Assembly: GCF_000336755.1 (NCBI RefSeq)
Contig: NZ_AOLK01000021.1
Location: forward strand, 64,253 to 128,252
Length of the DNA: 64,000 nt
Reading direction: 5' to 3'
Origin: Haloferax elongans ATCC BAA-1513
GTDB lineage: Archaea; Halobacteriota; Halobacteria; Halobacteriales; Haloferacaceae
Part shown: positions 54,016-62,289 of the stretch, one piece after another
Numbering within the stretch: position 1 is the stretch's first letter
Layout of the letters: the number at the start of each line of letters is the position of its first letter
Made by a program: the position numbers and the translations under genes
The notes under the pieces: model-generated
The model's input: only the letters and a program-made list of their open reading frames with translations
Databases searched by the model: none
Told to the model about the DNA's origin: nothing

Positions 54016-54022
54016 TTTATAA
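54016..54022 (+). promoter_or_regulatory. TATA box of the AstE/AspA-family gene
   Basis: TTTATAA centred 27 nt before the ATG at 54046, as in leaderless haloarchaeal transcripts. The divergent RimK-type gene starts 131 bp away. Confidence 0.55.
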
Positions 54023-54045
54023 CCCCGGACACCGCATCGACTGGC

Positions 54046-55071
54046 ATGGTCGACAACGAGGCCTTCACCTACAACGGAGGGAAGGTCGAGCCCGGGGAGA
54101 CACAGAACATCCGGTACGGTATCTCCGAGACGTATCTGGGTGACCCGGTCCGCATCCCTGTCACCATCATCAACGGGGAGCGACCGGGTCCGACAGTCTT
54201 CCTCTCTGCTGCCGCCCACGGAGACGAACTGAACGGTATCGAAGTCGTCCGCGAGGTTGCCTACGAGTGGGACCTTTCGGACCTCGCCGGGACGCTCGTG
54301 GGCATGCCCGTGGTGAACGTCCCCGCGTTTATCGCCCAACAGCGGTATCTTCCGATTTACGACCGCGACCTGAATCGTTCGTTCCCCGGGTCGGAGACGT
54401 CCACGGGGGCAAAACGGATGGCCTACCGAATCTACCAGAACTTCATCGCGCCGTGTGACCTCGGCATCGACTTCCACACGTCGACGCGCGGGCGGACGAA
54501 CATGCTCCACGTCCGCGCCGACATGTCCGACCCCGACGTGGCCCGCCTCGCGAACTCGTTCGGGTCGCACGTCATCATCGACAGTTCGGGCAGCGACGGC
54601 ATGCTCCGAACCGAGGCCGCCGCCCGCGGGACTCCGGCCATCACCGTCGAGATGGGTGAAGCCCACCGATTCCAACGCGAATTAATCGACGAGGCGCTCG
54701 CTGGCGTCGAGAGCGTCTTCGCCGAGTACGGTCTCCGCGAAACCTCGACTGTCAACTGGCCGGGCTGGCGAACTGTCATCTCGGATGAAAACGAAAAGAC
54801 GTGGCTCCGCGCCGACGCGGGCGGCATCGTCGATATGCACCACGACCGCGGCGCGCTCGTCCACGAGGGAGACCGCATCTGTACTATCACCAATCCGTTC
54901 AAAGACGACAATGTCACCGTCGAAGCGCCCTTCACCGGACTGCTCGTCGGTGTACTGGAGAACCCCGTCGTCTACCCCGGAAACCCACTGTGTCACCTAG
55001 TCGAACTCAAAGACGACGTGCGGCGGGTCGTCGAGCGAGAACAGTCGGCAGCGTCAGAGATGACTCTGTGA
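54046..55071 (+). CDS. succinylglutamate desuccinylase/aspartoacylase family protein
   Basis: A 341-residue zinc hydrolase-like protein: SAAAHGDELNGIEVVREVAY (His and Glu ligands), YDRDLNRSFPGSETSTGAKR, GIDFHTSTRGRTNMLHVRAD (third ligand) and PAITVEMGEAHRFQRELIDE (catalytic Glu). The last 90 residues form a beta-rich domain (TWLRADAGGIVDMHHDRGAL, VEAPFTGLLVGVLENPVVYP) found in the longer members. Genes of this type occur beside rimK in bacteria, and here the neighbour is a RimK fusion. The substrate could be a glutamylated or acylated peptide end, which is inference. It is 50 residues longer than the family member at 34206. Confidence 0.88.
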   Translation: MVDNEAFTYNGGKVEPGETQNIRYGISETYLGDPVRIPVTIINGERPGPTVFLSAAAHGDELNGIEVVREVAYEWDLSDLAGTLVGMPVVNVPAFIAQQRYLPIYDRDLNRSFPGSETSTGAKRMAYRIYQNFIAPCDLGIDFHTSTRGRTNMLHVRADMSDPDVARLANSFGSHVIIDSSGSDGMLRTEAAARGTPAITVEMGEAHRFQRELIDEALAGVESVFAEYGLRETSTVNWPGWRTVISDENEKTWLRADAGGIVDMHHDRGALVHEGDRICTITNPFKDDNVTVEAPFTGLLVGVLENPVVYPGNPLCHLVELKDDVRRVVEREQSAASEMTL

Positions 55072-55146
55072 CATAGTGACACAGTAACGAGAATCCTCCG
55101 TGGTTGGCGAGTATTGCGAACCTGCACGATACATCATACACGTAAG

Positions 55147-55155
55147 TTCTATACC
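55147..55155 (+). promoter_or_regulatory. TATA-like element of the sdh operon
   Basis: TTCTATACC, about 31 nt before the sdhC ATG at 55182, in a 110-bp gap with no other candidate. Confidence 0.4.
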
Positions 55156-55181
55156 CTCCCCTTCCCGACACTCACAAGAGC

Positions 55182-55577
55182 ATGAGTCAGTCTTACAATC
55201 GGGGCCTCATCGAGGACTTCGGTCGATGGCGGGAGTTCTCGGCTGGCATGTGGGCCTGGATATTCCACAAGTTCACCGGCTGGGTGCTTGTGGGGTATCT
55301 CTTTACTCACATTGCCGTGTTGTCGACGGCCCTCTCGGGCGCGGCGCCGTACACGAACACCATTCAGGCGCTAGAAAGTCTGCTCGTCGTACGTATTCTC
55401 GAAGTGGGGCTGCTCGCTGTGGCGGTGTTCCACATCCTCAACGGACTCCGACTGCTGTTCGTTGACCTGGGCGTCGGGCTGGAAGCACAGGACAAGAGCT
55501 TCTACGCGTCGCTTATCCTCACGGGTGTCATCGTCGTCGCGAGCGTGCCGACGTTCCTCGCAGGGGTGAGCATCTAA
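55182..55577 (+). CDS. sdhC: succinate dehydrogenase cytochrome b556 subunit
   Basis: A 131-residue protein with three hydrophobic helices (about 30-50, 68-92 and 107-127). The pattern [20 protein letters not shown] has the two His candidates for heme and quinone binding. It also has [16 protein letters not shown]. It starts the sdhCDBA operon; its stop overlaps the sdhD start by one base (TAATG). Confidence 0.93.
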   Translation: MSQSYNRGLIEDFGRWREFSAGMWAWIFHKFTGWVLVGYLFTHIAVLSTALSGAAPYTNTIQALESLLVVRILEVGLLAVAVFHILNGLRLLFVDLGVGLEAQDKSFYASLILTGVIVVASVPTFLAGVSI

Positions 55578-55948
55578 TGGCAGAACGATACACGTCCTTC
55601 GAACCCGGTGGAACTCGATGGCTTTGGCAGCGCCTCACAGCTGCGTTCCTCGTCATCGTGTTGGCGTTCCACTTCTTCCTGCTTCACTTCGTCAACCACG
55701 CCGACGAAGTCACCTTCGCGATGTCGCAGGCGCGAATGCAGGAGTTGACGTACTTCTCGCTGATGATTCTGTTCCTCGTCACGGCGACGTTCCACGGGGT
55801 CAACGGCGTCTACAACGCCCTCGTCAATCAGGGCCTGTCCGGGTCTCGCAAGACCGCAGTGAAGGCGATTCTCGGCATCGCGAGCCTCGTCCTCATCGTG
55901 CAGGGCGTCCGCACCGCAATCGCGTGGGCCGGAGGTGTCCCCATCTAA
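55577..55948 (+). CDS. sdhD: succinate dehydrogenase hydrophobic membrane anchor subunit
   Basis: A 123-residue protein with three helices (about 21-40, 56-77 and 95-116). WLWQRLTAAFLVIVLAFHFF and VTATFHGVNGVYNALVNQG carry the conserved His positions of SdhD. It is the second gene of the operon, two bases before sdhB. Confidence 0.92.
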   Translation: MAERYTSFEPGGTRWLWQRLTAAFLVIVLAFHFFLLHFVNHADEVTFAMSQARMQELTYFSLMILFLVTATFHGVNGVYNALVNQGLSGSRKTAVKAILGIASLVLIVQGVRTAIAWAGGVPI

Positions 55949-55950
55949 CC

Positions 55951-56829
55951 ATGAGCACGCAAGTTCCCGAGCAAGTCGAAGACGAATCGTCCGCCGAGTC
56001 GGTGTCGCCCGGCAAGCAGAAGCGCGACGCGAAAAAGCGCGAACGCGCCGAGCGTCTCCAAGAGCAGCGCGAGGCCGAAGCGGCCGAAAAAGCGCGCACC
56101 GCCGACGACACCTACCACCTCAAGGTCTTCCGATACGACCCCGAGGTGGAGGGCAAACAGGAACCACGCTTCGACGACTTCTACGTCCCCTACAAGCAGG
56201 GGATGACCGTCCTCGACGCGCTGATGTGGGCACGGGACCACTACGACTCGTCGCTTACCTTCCGGCACTCCTGCCGGCAGGCTATCTGCGGGTCCGACGC
56301 GCTGTTCGTCAACGGGTCCCAGCGACTCGGCTGCAAGACGCAGCTTTCGGACCTCTCCGAACCAGTTCGCGTCGAACCGCTCCCGCACGCCGACGTGGTC
56401 AAGGACCTCGTCGTCGACATGGAGCACTTCTACGACCAGATGGAAGCGGTCGAACCGTACTTCCAGACCAACTCGCTGCCTGCCGAAGACGAAGAGCAGC
56501 GGCAGACTCGCGAGAACCGCGAGAAGGTGAAGATGTCCACCCGCTGTATCTGGTGCAGCGCGTGTATGTCCTCGTGTAACATCGCGGCCGGCGACAACGA
56601 GTATCTCGGCCCGGCGGCCATCAACAAGGCCTACCGCTTCGCGATGGACGAACGCGAGGGCGAGGACATGAAACAGCGCCGCCTCGAAATCCTCGAACAG
56701 GAACACGGCGTCTGGCGCTGTCAGACCCAGTTCTCCTGTACCGAAGTGTGTCCGAAGGACATCCCCCTCACGGAACACATTCAGGAACTCAAGCGCGAGG
56801 CTATCAAGAACAACCTGAAGTTCTGGTAA
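55951..56829 (+). CDS. sdhB: succinate dehydrogenase iron-sulfur subunit
   Basis: A 292-residue protein. A charged Glu/Arg-rich N-terminal extension of about 50 residues precedes the ferredoxin fold. The 2Fe-2S cluster Cys lie in RHSCRQAICGSDALFVNG and GSQRLGCKTQ. The 4Fe-4S and third clusters lie in STRCIWCSACMSSCNIAAG and CTEVCPKDIPL. The N-terminal extension is longer than in bacterial SdhB and probably a haloarchaeal feature. ATG 55951 is two bases after sdhD. Confidence 0.96.
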   Translation: MSTQVPEQVEDESSAESVSPGKQKRDAKKRERAERLQEQREAEAAEKARTADDTYHLKVFRYDPEVEGKQEPRFDDFYVPYKQGMTVLDALMWARDHYDSSLTFRHSCRQAICGSDALFVNGSQRLGCKTQLSDLSEPVRVEPLPHADVVKDLVVDMEHFYDQMEAVEPYFQTNSLPAEDEEQRQTRENREKVKMSTRCIWCSACMSSCNIAAGDNEYLGPAAINKAYRFAMDEREGEDMKQRRLEILEQEHGVWRCQTQFSCTEVCPKDIPLTEHIQELKREAIKNNLKFW

Positions 56830-56884
56830 CCCTCTCGGTGAAACCCTCAAGTTCGACTACCCCTACGACACTCTCAAACACACC

Positions 56885-58720
56885 ATGTACGAACACGACG
56901 TTATCGTAGTCGGCGCGGGCGGCGCAGGCCTGCGCGCGGCGATTGCGGCACACGAAGAAGGAGCCGACGTTGCTATCGTGTCGAAGCTCCACCCGGTCCG
57001 AAGTCACACGGGCGCGGCGGAAGGTGGCATCAACGCCGCCCTCCGCGAAGGCGACTCGTGGGAGGACCACGCGTACGACACGATGAAGGGCTCCGACTAT
57101 CTCGGCGACGCGCCGGCAGTCGAGACGCTCTGTAAGGACAGCCCGAAAGAGACCATCCAACTCGAACACTGGGGAATGGCATTCTCCCGTGACGACGACG
57201 GACGCGTCAGTCAGCGCCCGTTCGGTGGCCTCTCGTTCCCGCGGACGACCTATGCCGGTGCAGAGACCGGCCACCAGCTGCTCCACACGATGTACGAGCA
57301 GCTCGTCAAGCGCGGCATCAAGGTCTACGACGAGTGGCACGTCACGCGACTCGCCGTCTCCGACGAGGACGACCCCGAGGACCGCACCTGTCACGGCATC
57401 GTCGCCTACGACGTACAGACCGGGAAGATAGAAGGCTTCCGCGCCCGCAACGGCGTCATCCTCGCGACCGGTGGCCTCGGTCAGGTCTACGACCACACGA
57501 CGAACGCGGTTGCCAACACCGGCGACGGCGTCGCTATGGCCTACCGCGCCGGTGCGCCCATCGAGGACATGGAGTTCATCCAGTTCCACCCCACGACGCT
57601 CCCTTCGACGGGTGTCCTCATCACCGAGGGTGTCCGCGGTGAGGGTGGTATCCTCTACAACAAACACGGCGAGCGCTTCATGTTCGAGTACGGTTACGCG
57701 AACAACCTCGGCGAACTCGCCTCCCGCGACGTCGTCTCCCGCGCCGAACTGACGGAAGTCAACGAAGGCCGCGGTATCGAAGACGAGTACGTCCACCTCG
57801 ACATGCGTCACCTCGGCGAAGAGCGCATCGTCGACCGCTTGGAGAACATTATCCACCTCTCGGAGGACTTCGAGGGCGTCAACCCGCTCGAAGCGCCGAT
57901 GCCGGTCAAGCCCGGCCAGCACTACGCGATGGGTGGCGTCGAGACCGACGAGAACGGCGAGACGTGCATCACCGGCCTGTATGCGGCTGGTGAGTGTGCG
58001 TGTGCTTCCGTCCACGGCGGCAACCGCCTCGGTGGCAACGCGCTGCCCGAACTCATCGTCTTCGGCAAGCGCGCCGGGCACCACGCCGCGGGCAAGGACA
58101 TGAAGGACGCAGAAATCACGACCGGGAAGGTCGGCGACTACGAACCCGCCGATGTCGAAAGTCCAGTCCAACTCGGCGAGGCCGGACTCGGTGGCGACGC
58201 CGTCGCAGACGGCGGTGCGACCGCCGACCTCTCGGGCGACGAAGTCGTCCAGCGCGCCCTCGACGACGAGCGCGAGACCATCGAGCATCTGTTGGAGAAA
58301 GAAGACGGTATCCAGCACGCCGAAATCCGCGAGCGCGTCCAGAAGTCGATGACGGAGCACGTCAACGTCTTCCGTGAGGAAGAGGCCCTCAAGGACGCCC
58401 TTCGCGACATCCGCGAGGCCCGCGAACTGTATCAGGACGTGTACGTGGCCGACAAGTCGCGAACGTTCAACACGGACCTGTTGCAGACGCTGGAGACGCG
58501 GAACATCCTCGACATCGCCGAATCCATCACGGTCGGCGCGCTCGCGCGCAACGAGTTCCGCGGTGCACACTGGCGCAAGGAGTACCAGGAACGCCGCGAC
58601 GAGGAGTGGCTCAAGCACACGATGCTCTCGTGGAACGACGGCGAGCCAGAACTCTGGTACAAGCCGGTCATCCTCGAAGGCGAGAACAAGACGTACGAGC
58701 CGAAGATTCGGAGCTACTGA
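56885..58720 (+). CDS. sdhA: succinate dehydrogenase flavoprotein subunit
   Basis: A 611-residue protein. The FAD-binding Rossmann segment is VIVVGAGGAGLRAAIAAHEE. The covalent flavin site is at SHTGAAEGGINAALREG with its preceding His region. Catalytic parts include EFIQFHPTTLPSTGVLITEG and GVRGEGGILYN, then the C-terminal GQHYAMGGVETDENGE and GGNRLGGNALPELIVFGKR. It oxidises succinate to fumarate. It is the last gene of sdhCDBA, 55 bp after sdhB. Confidence 0.97.
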   Translation: MYEHDVIVVGAGGAGLRAAIAAHEEGADVAIVSKLHPVRSHTGAAEGGINAALREGDSWEDHAYDTMKGSDYLGDAPAVETLCKDSPKETIQLEHWGMAFSRDDDGRVSQRPFGGLSFPRTTYAGAETGHQLLHTMYEQLVKRGIKVYDEWHVTRLAVSDEDDPEDRTCHGIVAYDVQTGKIEGFRARNGVILATGGLGQVYDHTTNAVANTGDGVAMAYRAGAPIEDMEFIQFHPTTLPSTGVLITEGVRGEGGILYNKHGERFMFEYGYANNLGELASRDVVSRAELTEVNEGRGIEDEYVHLDMRHLGEERIVDRLENIIHLSEDFEGVNPLEAPMPVKPGQHYAMGGVETDENGETCITGLYAAGECACASVHGGNRLGGNALPELIVFGKRAGHHAAGKDMKDAEITTGKVGDYEPADVESPVQLGEAGLGGDAVADGGATADLSGDEVVQRALDDERETIEHLLEKEDGIQHAEIRERVQKSMTEHVNVFREEEALKDALRDIREARELYQDVYVADKSRTFNTDLLQTLETRNILDIAESITVGALARNEFRGAHWRKEYQERRDEEWLKHTMLSWNDGEPELWYKPVILEGENKTYEPKIRSY

Positions 58721-58755
58721 GCGGTCTCGTCCCGCTCACCCGACTCGATTCGCCT

Positions 58756-59697
58756 GTGACGCACCCGAACGACGACCACTCCTCTTTCGACGCCTCGACC
58801 GAGGAGCGGCCGCGCTGGGTACGACTCCGCGCGCTGTTCGAGATGGCCCGCCCGGAGCAAGTGCTGTTGATGGCGCTCGTGTACGCGCTCGGTGTCGCGG
58901 CCGCAGTCGCTTGGGGTGCGTCACTCGACTTCGGCCACCTCGGGGTCGCGTTCGCGGCCTTCACTCCAGTCGCGCTCACTATCCACTACGCAAACGAGTA
59001 CGCGGATTACGAGACTGACCTACTGGCCGACCGCACGCCGTTTTCGGGAGGGAGCGGGTCGCTCGCCCGAACAGGGCTGCCGCGGTCGCTCGCGCGCCGG
59101 GCGACACTCGCTTCGGGGGTGCTCTCGGTGGTCGTCGTCGCCGGTGGGGTCACCGCCGGACTCCTTTCGATTGCCGAGGCTACGCTTCTTGCTGGAATCT
59201 TCATCCTCGGCGTCGAGTACTCGCTCCCGCCGCTAGCGCTCGCATGGCGGGGTGTTGGCGCAGTCGATAACGCCATCCTCGGCGGACTGCTCCTTCCGGT
59301 CTACGGCGTCCTCGCCGCGAGTGGGAGTCTCACCGTGGTCGATGTCGTCCCGTTCGTCCCGTTTACGCTGTTGGTGTTCGTCAACCTCCTCGCAACGACG
59401 TGGCCCGACCGCGACCCTGATGCGGCCGTCGGGAAGCGGACGCTCGTGACGCGACTGTCCACGCGAACACTTCGAGGCCTCCACGTCGGTGGGGTCGTCG
59501 CCGCGTACGGGTCGCTTCTGGTGGCGACTGGAACCGTGATTCCAGTTCCGGTGACGTTCGCAACGCTCCTCGCGCTCCCGTTTTCGGTTTGGGGCGCAGT
59601 CAGATACACACGGAGCCGGTCGCCGTTTCCGGCCGTTGCGGCGATGGTCGTCGCGGCCGCGGCGCACTTTTGTGCGTGGGCTGTGTTCGTTGCGTGA
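58756..59697 (+). CDS. UbiA-family prenyltransferase
   Basis: A 313-residue membrane protein with about eight helices. The two Asp-rich motifs are ANEYADYETDLLADRTPF (N-x-x-x-D-x-x-x-D, near residue 78) and ATTWPDRDPDAAVGKRTL (about residue 216). Members attach prenyl chains to quinone precursors (MenA type) or to lipids. The order and spacing resemble MenA-like enzymes, and its position after the sdh operon would fit menaquinone supply, but the substrate is not proven. The start codon is GTG, and an ATG at 58843 is an alternative. Confidence 0.82.
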   Translation: MTHPNDDHSSFDASTEERPRWVRLRALFEMARPEQVLLMALVYALGVAAAVAWGASLDFGHLGVAFAAFTPVALTIHYANEYADYETDLLADRTPFSGGSGSLARTGLPRSLARRATLASGVLSVVVVAGGVTAGLLSIAEATLLAGIFILGVEYSLPPLALAWRGVGAVDNAILGGLLLPVYGVLAASGSLTVVDVVPFVPFTLLVFVNLLATTWPDRDPDAAVGKRTLVTRLSTRTLRGLHVGGVVAAYGSLLVATGTVIPVPVTFATLLALPFSVWGAVRYTRSRSPFPAVAAMVVAAAAHFCAWAVFVA

Positions 59698-59920
59698 CCG
59701 TGCAGTGTTCACCGCTCTTTCTGTCCACTGATTCCCGTCCTTCGACTGTCGTCGAAAGCACCCCCCGTCGATAGCCGTCTTTTCTACAATGTATGTTCGT
59801 GATGAACACAACGATTCGCTCGAATTCGAGTACCTCGCGGCCTCACTCGCGCCTGCTTGATTTCGACGATTGTTGTAGAGATGTTTTATTATCGTCGAAG
59901 ACAAGCACAGCACAACCACC

Positions 59921-60139
59921 ATGCAACAGACGGTTCCGACCATCGAAGTTCCGGGTGAGCTCAATTCCCCCGCGGCAAAGCTCGTGTACCTCTATCTCAC
60001 GACACACGACGGTGCGTCTATCACCGACCTGCAGGATGGACTCGAAATGAAGAAAATCTCACTCTACAGCATCCTCGGGACGCTCTCCAAGCGTGGCTTC
60101 GTTCGACAGGACGAAGAGCGCTACCACATCGCCAACTAA
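59921..60139 (+). CDS. small helix-turn-helix protein (TrmB/MarR-like winged helix, 72 aa)
   Basis: A stand-alone winged helix: LNSPAAKLVYLYLTTHDGAS, ITDLQDGLEMKKISLYSILG (recognition helix) and TLSKRGFVRQDEERYHIAN (wing). There is no effector domain. The TTTTATTATC element about 30 nt upstream marks the promoter. It is a candidate general small regulator. Its last four bases overlap the convergent zinc-finger gene. Confidence 0.85.
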   Translation: MQQTVPTIEVPGELNSPAAKLVYLYLTTHDGASITDLQDGLEMKKISLYSILGTLSKRGFVRQDEERYHIAN

Positions 60140-60291
60140 GTTCGTCGCGAGCGGGCTTCCCGGACTTGCGCGCCGTCACGGACCATATCTTCGCAGTTCG
60201 GACACACCCGTGGGTGCTCTGTTCCCTCGGGAGCGAATACGCGAGCGTACGCGGGCGTCACGAACGAACCGCAGTTCTGACATTCCGGCAT
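60136..60291 (-). CDS. small zinc-finger protein (51 aa, DUF7563-like)
   Basis: ATG 60291 to TAG at 60136-60138, encoding MPECQNCGSFVTPAYARVFA, then CPNCEDMVRDG and a basic tail. Two CxxC pairs 24 residues apart (Cys4/Cys7 and Cys30/Cys33) make a four-Cys zinc finger. I recall this family in haloarchaea as DUF7563, function unknown. An AACTTATGC element about 30 nt upstream fits a leaderless promoter. Confidence 0.75.
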   Translation of the reverse strand: MPECQNCGSFVTPAYARVFAPEGTEHPRVCPNCEDMVRDGAQVREARSRRT

Positions 60292-60332
60292 GATATCTAG
60301 TATCCTTCAGGAATGTTGCATAAGTTTTCTCC

Positions 60333-60419
60333 CTAGAGCAACGCGAGCAACGCGCCAAAGAAGATGAGGGCGAACAGGAGAAGCGTCACTGCCAGCATGA
60401 ACCGATCTGTTCCTTTCAT
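60333..60419 (-). CDS. 28-aa single-helix membrane peptide
   Basis: ATG 60419 to TAG at 60333-60335, encoding MKGTDRFMLAVTLLLFALIF then FGALLALL. It is one hydrophobic helix with a short basic start, as for a small inner-membrane peptide. A TATA-like GTTTTATTTT lies about 25 nt before the ATG, good support that it is expressed. It lies 41 bp before the zinc-finger gene on the same strand. Confidence 0.6.
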   Translation of the reverse strand: MKGTDRFMLAVTLLLFALIFFGALLALL

Positions 60420-60440
60420 ACCAAGAGGACGTTCTCCGTG

Positions 60441-60450
60441 AAAATAAAAC
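60441..60450 (-). promoter_or_regulatory. TATA-like box of the 28-aa membrane peptide gene
   Basis: Reads GTTTTATTTT on the minus strand, ending about 22 nt before the ATG at 60419. No other gene uses it. Confidence 0.5.
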
Positions 60451-60607
60451 ACTGTGGCGACGTGGTACTTCCTCCGAGAACTGAAGTCTGGAGGAAAATA
60501 TCCTGTACAGCCTGCCGGTGTTCGGCTTCTGACACCCGATTTTCTCCCACGATAACGAGGGGGGTAGAACTAAATTCCCACACACCATTCACCCCGTAAC
60601 GCGCCTA

Positions 60608-61027
60608 ATGGAATTCGTGTACCCGCTGGCAGGACTGCTCGCCGGTCTCTTTCTCGGAGCCGTCGCAGTCATGACTGCACTCTCGTACACGCCTTACGGT
60701 CCCTCCACGTTCGACACCGCAATCACCGCGTTGATCGGTATCACTCTGCAACTCGGTAATCTCCTTTCTATCTCATCCCTCGCCGCGTTCGCCTTCGAGG
60801 GGCTCCACTCGGTCGGAATTCACTACCCGCTCATCGTCCCGGCGACGTTCGCGTACGTCCTGACACACGTCACCGTCTACTACTCGTGTCTCAGAATCAC
60901 CGAACTCCAGCGCGAGCCGCTCGACCCGGACGTTATCATCAAGCATAATCCGTTTCGGGCGCTCATCCTCGGCGTCCCGGGGTCACTCCTTCTCGTCCGT
61001 GTTCGGCCACCGTCGGGTCGCAACTGA
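60608..61027 (+). CDS. hypothetical membrane protein (139 aa, 3-4 TM)
   Basis: Starts MEFVYPLAGLLAGLFLGAVA; hydrophobic segments lie near residues 5-25, 40-62, 75-93 and 118-130. A short polar patch (RITELQREPLDPDVIIKHNP) sits before the last one. I recognise no family. The upstream gap (60420-60607) is shared with the divergent small genes. Confidence 0.55.
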   Translation: MEFVYPLAGLLAGLFLGAVAVMTALSYTPYGPSTFDTAITALIGITLQLGNLLSISSLAAFAFEGLHSVGIHYPLIVPATFAYVLTHVTVYYSCLRITELQREPLDPDVIIKHNPFRALILGVPGSLLLVRVRPPSGRN

Positions 61028-61476
61028 CCGGTTTGGGGTCGACTGTCGGCAGACGTGGCCGTCACTGGACCCCTGATAAACGTGGCTGTCACTGAACGCC
61101 TGATAGACGTAGCTGTGACTCGGCACGTGAGTACGGACGCCGCCCGTTTGAGCCGACGAACGTGGTGTGAACTTGGACCGTAGTTGCGTCAGGTAACCAC
61201 GGTGCGGCGACTGCGACGACGCCCTTATTGACAGATATTTCACAACTTTATAAGAATAATGGTTCATTTACTGTCTGGTTTCGGAGACCGAACGAAGAAC
61301 TGTGCCGCAACTGCAGAAGGCGCCGGGAAGCAACCATGGCAGGCATGCATCGGACGACGCCTCCGGGACGGATGTCCCAATTCGAAGTAGGTTCCCGGCC
61401 GATTATAAATCGTCGGACACGACAGTGGAGTCCGTCAAATCAGCTCTGTCTGTGGAGCAACGAGACGAAGAACAGA
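61028..61476. other. 449-bp gap with tandem repeats, no gene called
   Basis: The minus-strand open frame at 60983-61267 only reflects a 27-nt repeat and has no family features. The plus-strand frames at 61228-61560 run into tRNA-Thr. The middle (61225-61265) is AT-rich. Confidence 0.5.
61053..61133. repeat. three imperfect 27-nt tandem repeats
   Basis: Units start at 61053, 61080 and 61107, each opening ACGT(G/A)GC(C/T)GT. Units 1 and 2 match at 23 of 27 positions. The third is more diverged after its first half. Confidence 0.65.
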
Positions 61477-61549
61477 GCCAGGAGTGGGATTCGAACCCAC
61501 GAAGTCTCGATTACAAGTCGAGTGCATGAACCGCCCATGCTCTCCTGGC
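61477..61549 (-). tRNA. tRNA-Thr (UGU)
   Basis: A 73-nt gene on the minus strand: acceptor GCCAGGA/TCCTGGC, D stem GCAT/ATGC, anticodon stem CTCGA/TCGAG around CTTGTAA with anticodon TGT, T-arm GTGGG-TTCGAAT-CCCAC. It reads ACA and ACG. The CCA end is not encoded and no intron is seen. Confidence 0.95.
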
Positions 61550-61560
61550 GCGTCAGGTGA

Positions 61561-62127
61561 TTATCGGTCCTCCTTTGAGTGTGTATCGTTTCGCATCGAT
61601 TTCTCCAGTTGGACCCGATGTGGTTGATAGCCGTGCCGTCGGTAGAATTTTCGGGCGTTTTCGTTCTCAGCCATCACGTCTAGCGCGACGATGTCGGCAC
61701 CCCACTCACGGAGTTCGTCTTCGGCGGCGGCGAGCAGTTCGCTTCCGACTCCGTCGCCGCGGTGGCCCGGAACGACAAACAGGTTGCTGATGGTACCGCG
61801 AGTCACGTCCTGTTCGTACGACCCGGATTCGATGTCGAACATCGCGAACCCGAGGATGTTGGTCGAGTCGGTGGGATGGTCTTCCCGGTCGCTCCGTCTT
61901 GCGACCCACTCTTCTTCGTCGCGTGTCTCTGCAGCGCCAACTTCCGCCTCCGCGCGCGCGACCAACACGCCACCGATAGAGAGGTGTCGCGCGAGAGACT
62001 CCCGAACCACCGACCTGTTCGCGTCAGCACGGAGGTGAGACCCAAACTCCTGCTGTCCGGCCGCGAGATCGACCCACATGTCTGTGAGGCTATCGAGGTC
62101 GGTCAGCGAGGCAGGTGTGACGCGCAT
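61561..62127 (-). CDS. GNAT-family N-acetyltransferase
   Basis: A 188-residue protein starting MRVTPASLTDLDSLTDMWVD. The acetyl-CoA motif A is NLFVVPGHRGDGVGSELLAA (R-G-D-G-V-G), followed by IVALDVMAENENARKFYRRH and a final GYQPHRVQLEK, the motif B arrangement. Residues 70-85 form a charged loop (RDEEEWVARRSDRED). Start codons further upstream are in frame but precede the family start. It ends 12 bp from tRNA-Thr. Confidence 0.85.
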   Translation of the reverse strand: MRVTPASLTDLDSLTDMWVDLAAGQQEFGSHLRADANRSVVRESLARHLSIGGVLVARAEAEVGAAETRDEEEWVARRSDREDHPTDSTNILGFAMFDIESGSYEQDVTRGTISNLFVVPGHRGDGVGSELLAAAEDELREWGADIVALDVMAENENARKFYRRHGYQPHRVQLEKSMRNDTHSKEDR

Positions 62128-62289
62128 GTGTCTTTTTCGCATCCAGACGGCAATTAATTGTCGCTGAAATTGACGCGAATCTCCAACTTGGCCCGGGCTG
62201 GCCTGATTGTGACGGCACTTGCTCACCGCTCGCGTGAAGAAAGATTTATGTTCGTTAATCGTCCGCACATAGCATGAGGATAGTTATCA

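Noticed and set aside
56804..58618. 604-codon open frame on the minus strand
   Set aside because: It is antisense to sdhA, which has clear flavoprotein motifs on the plus strand.
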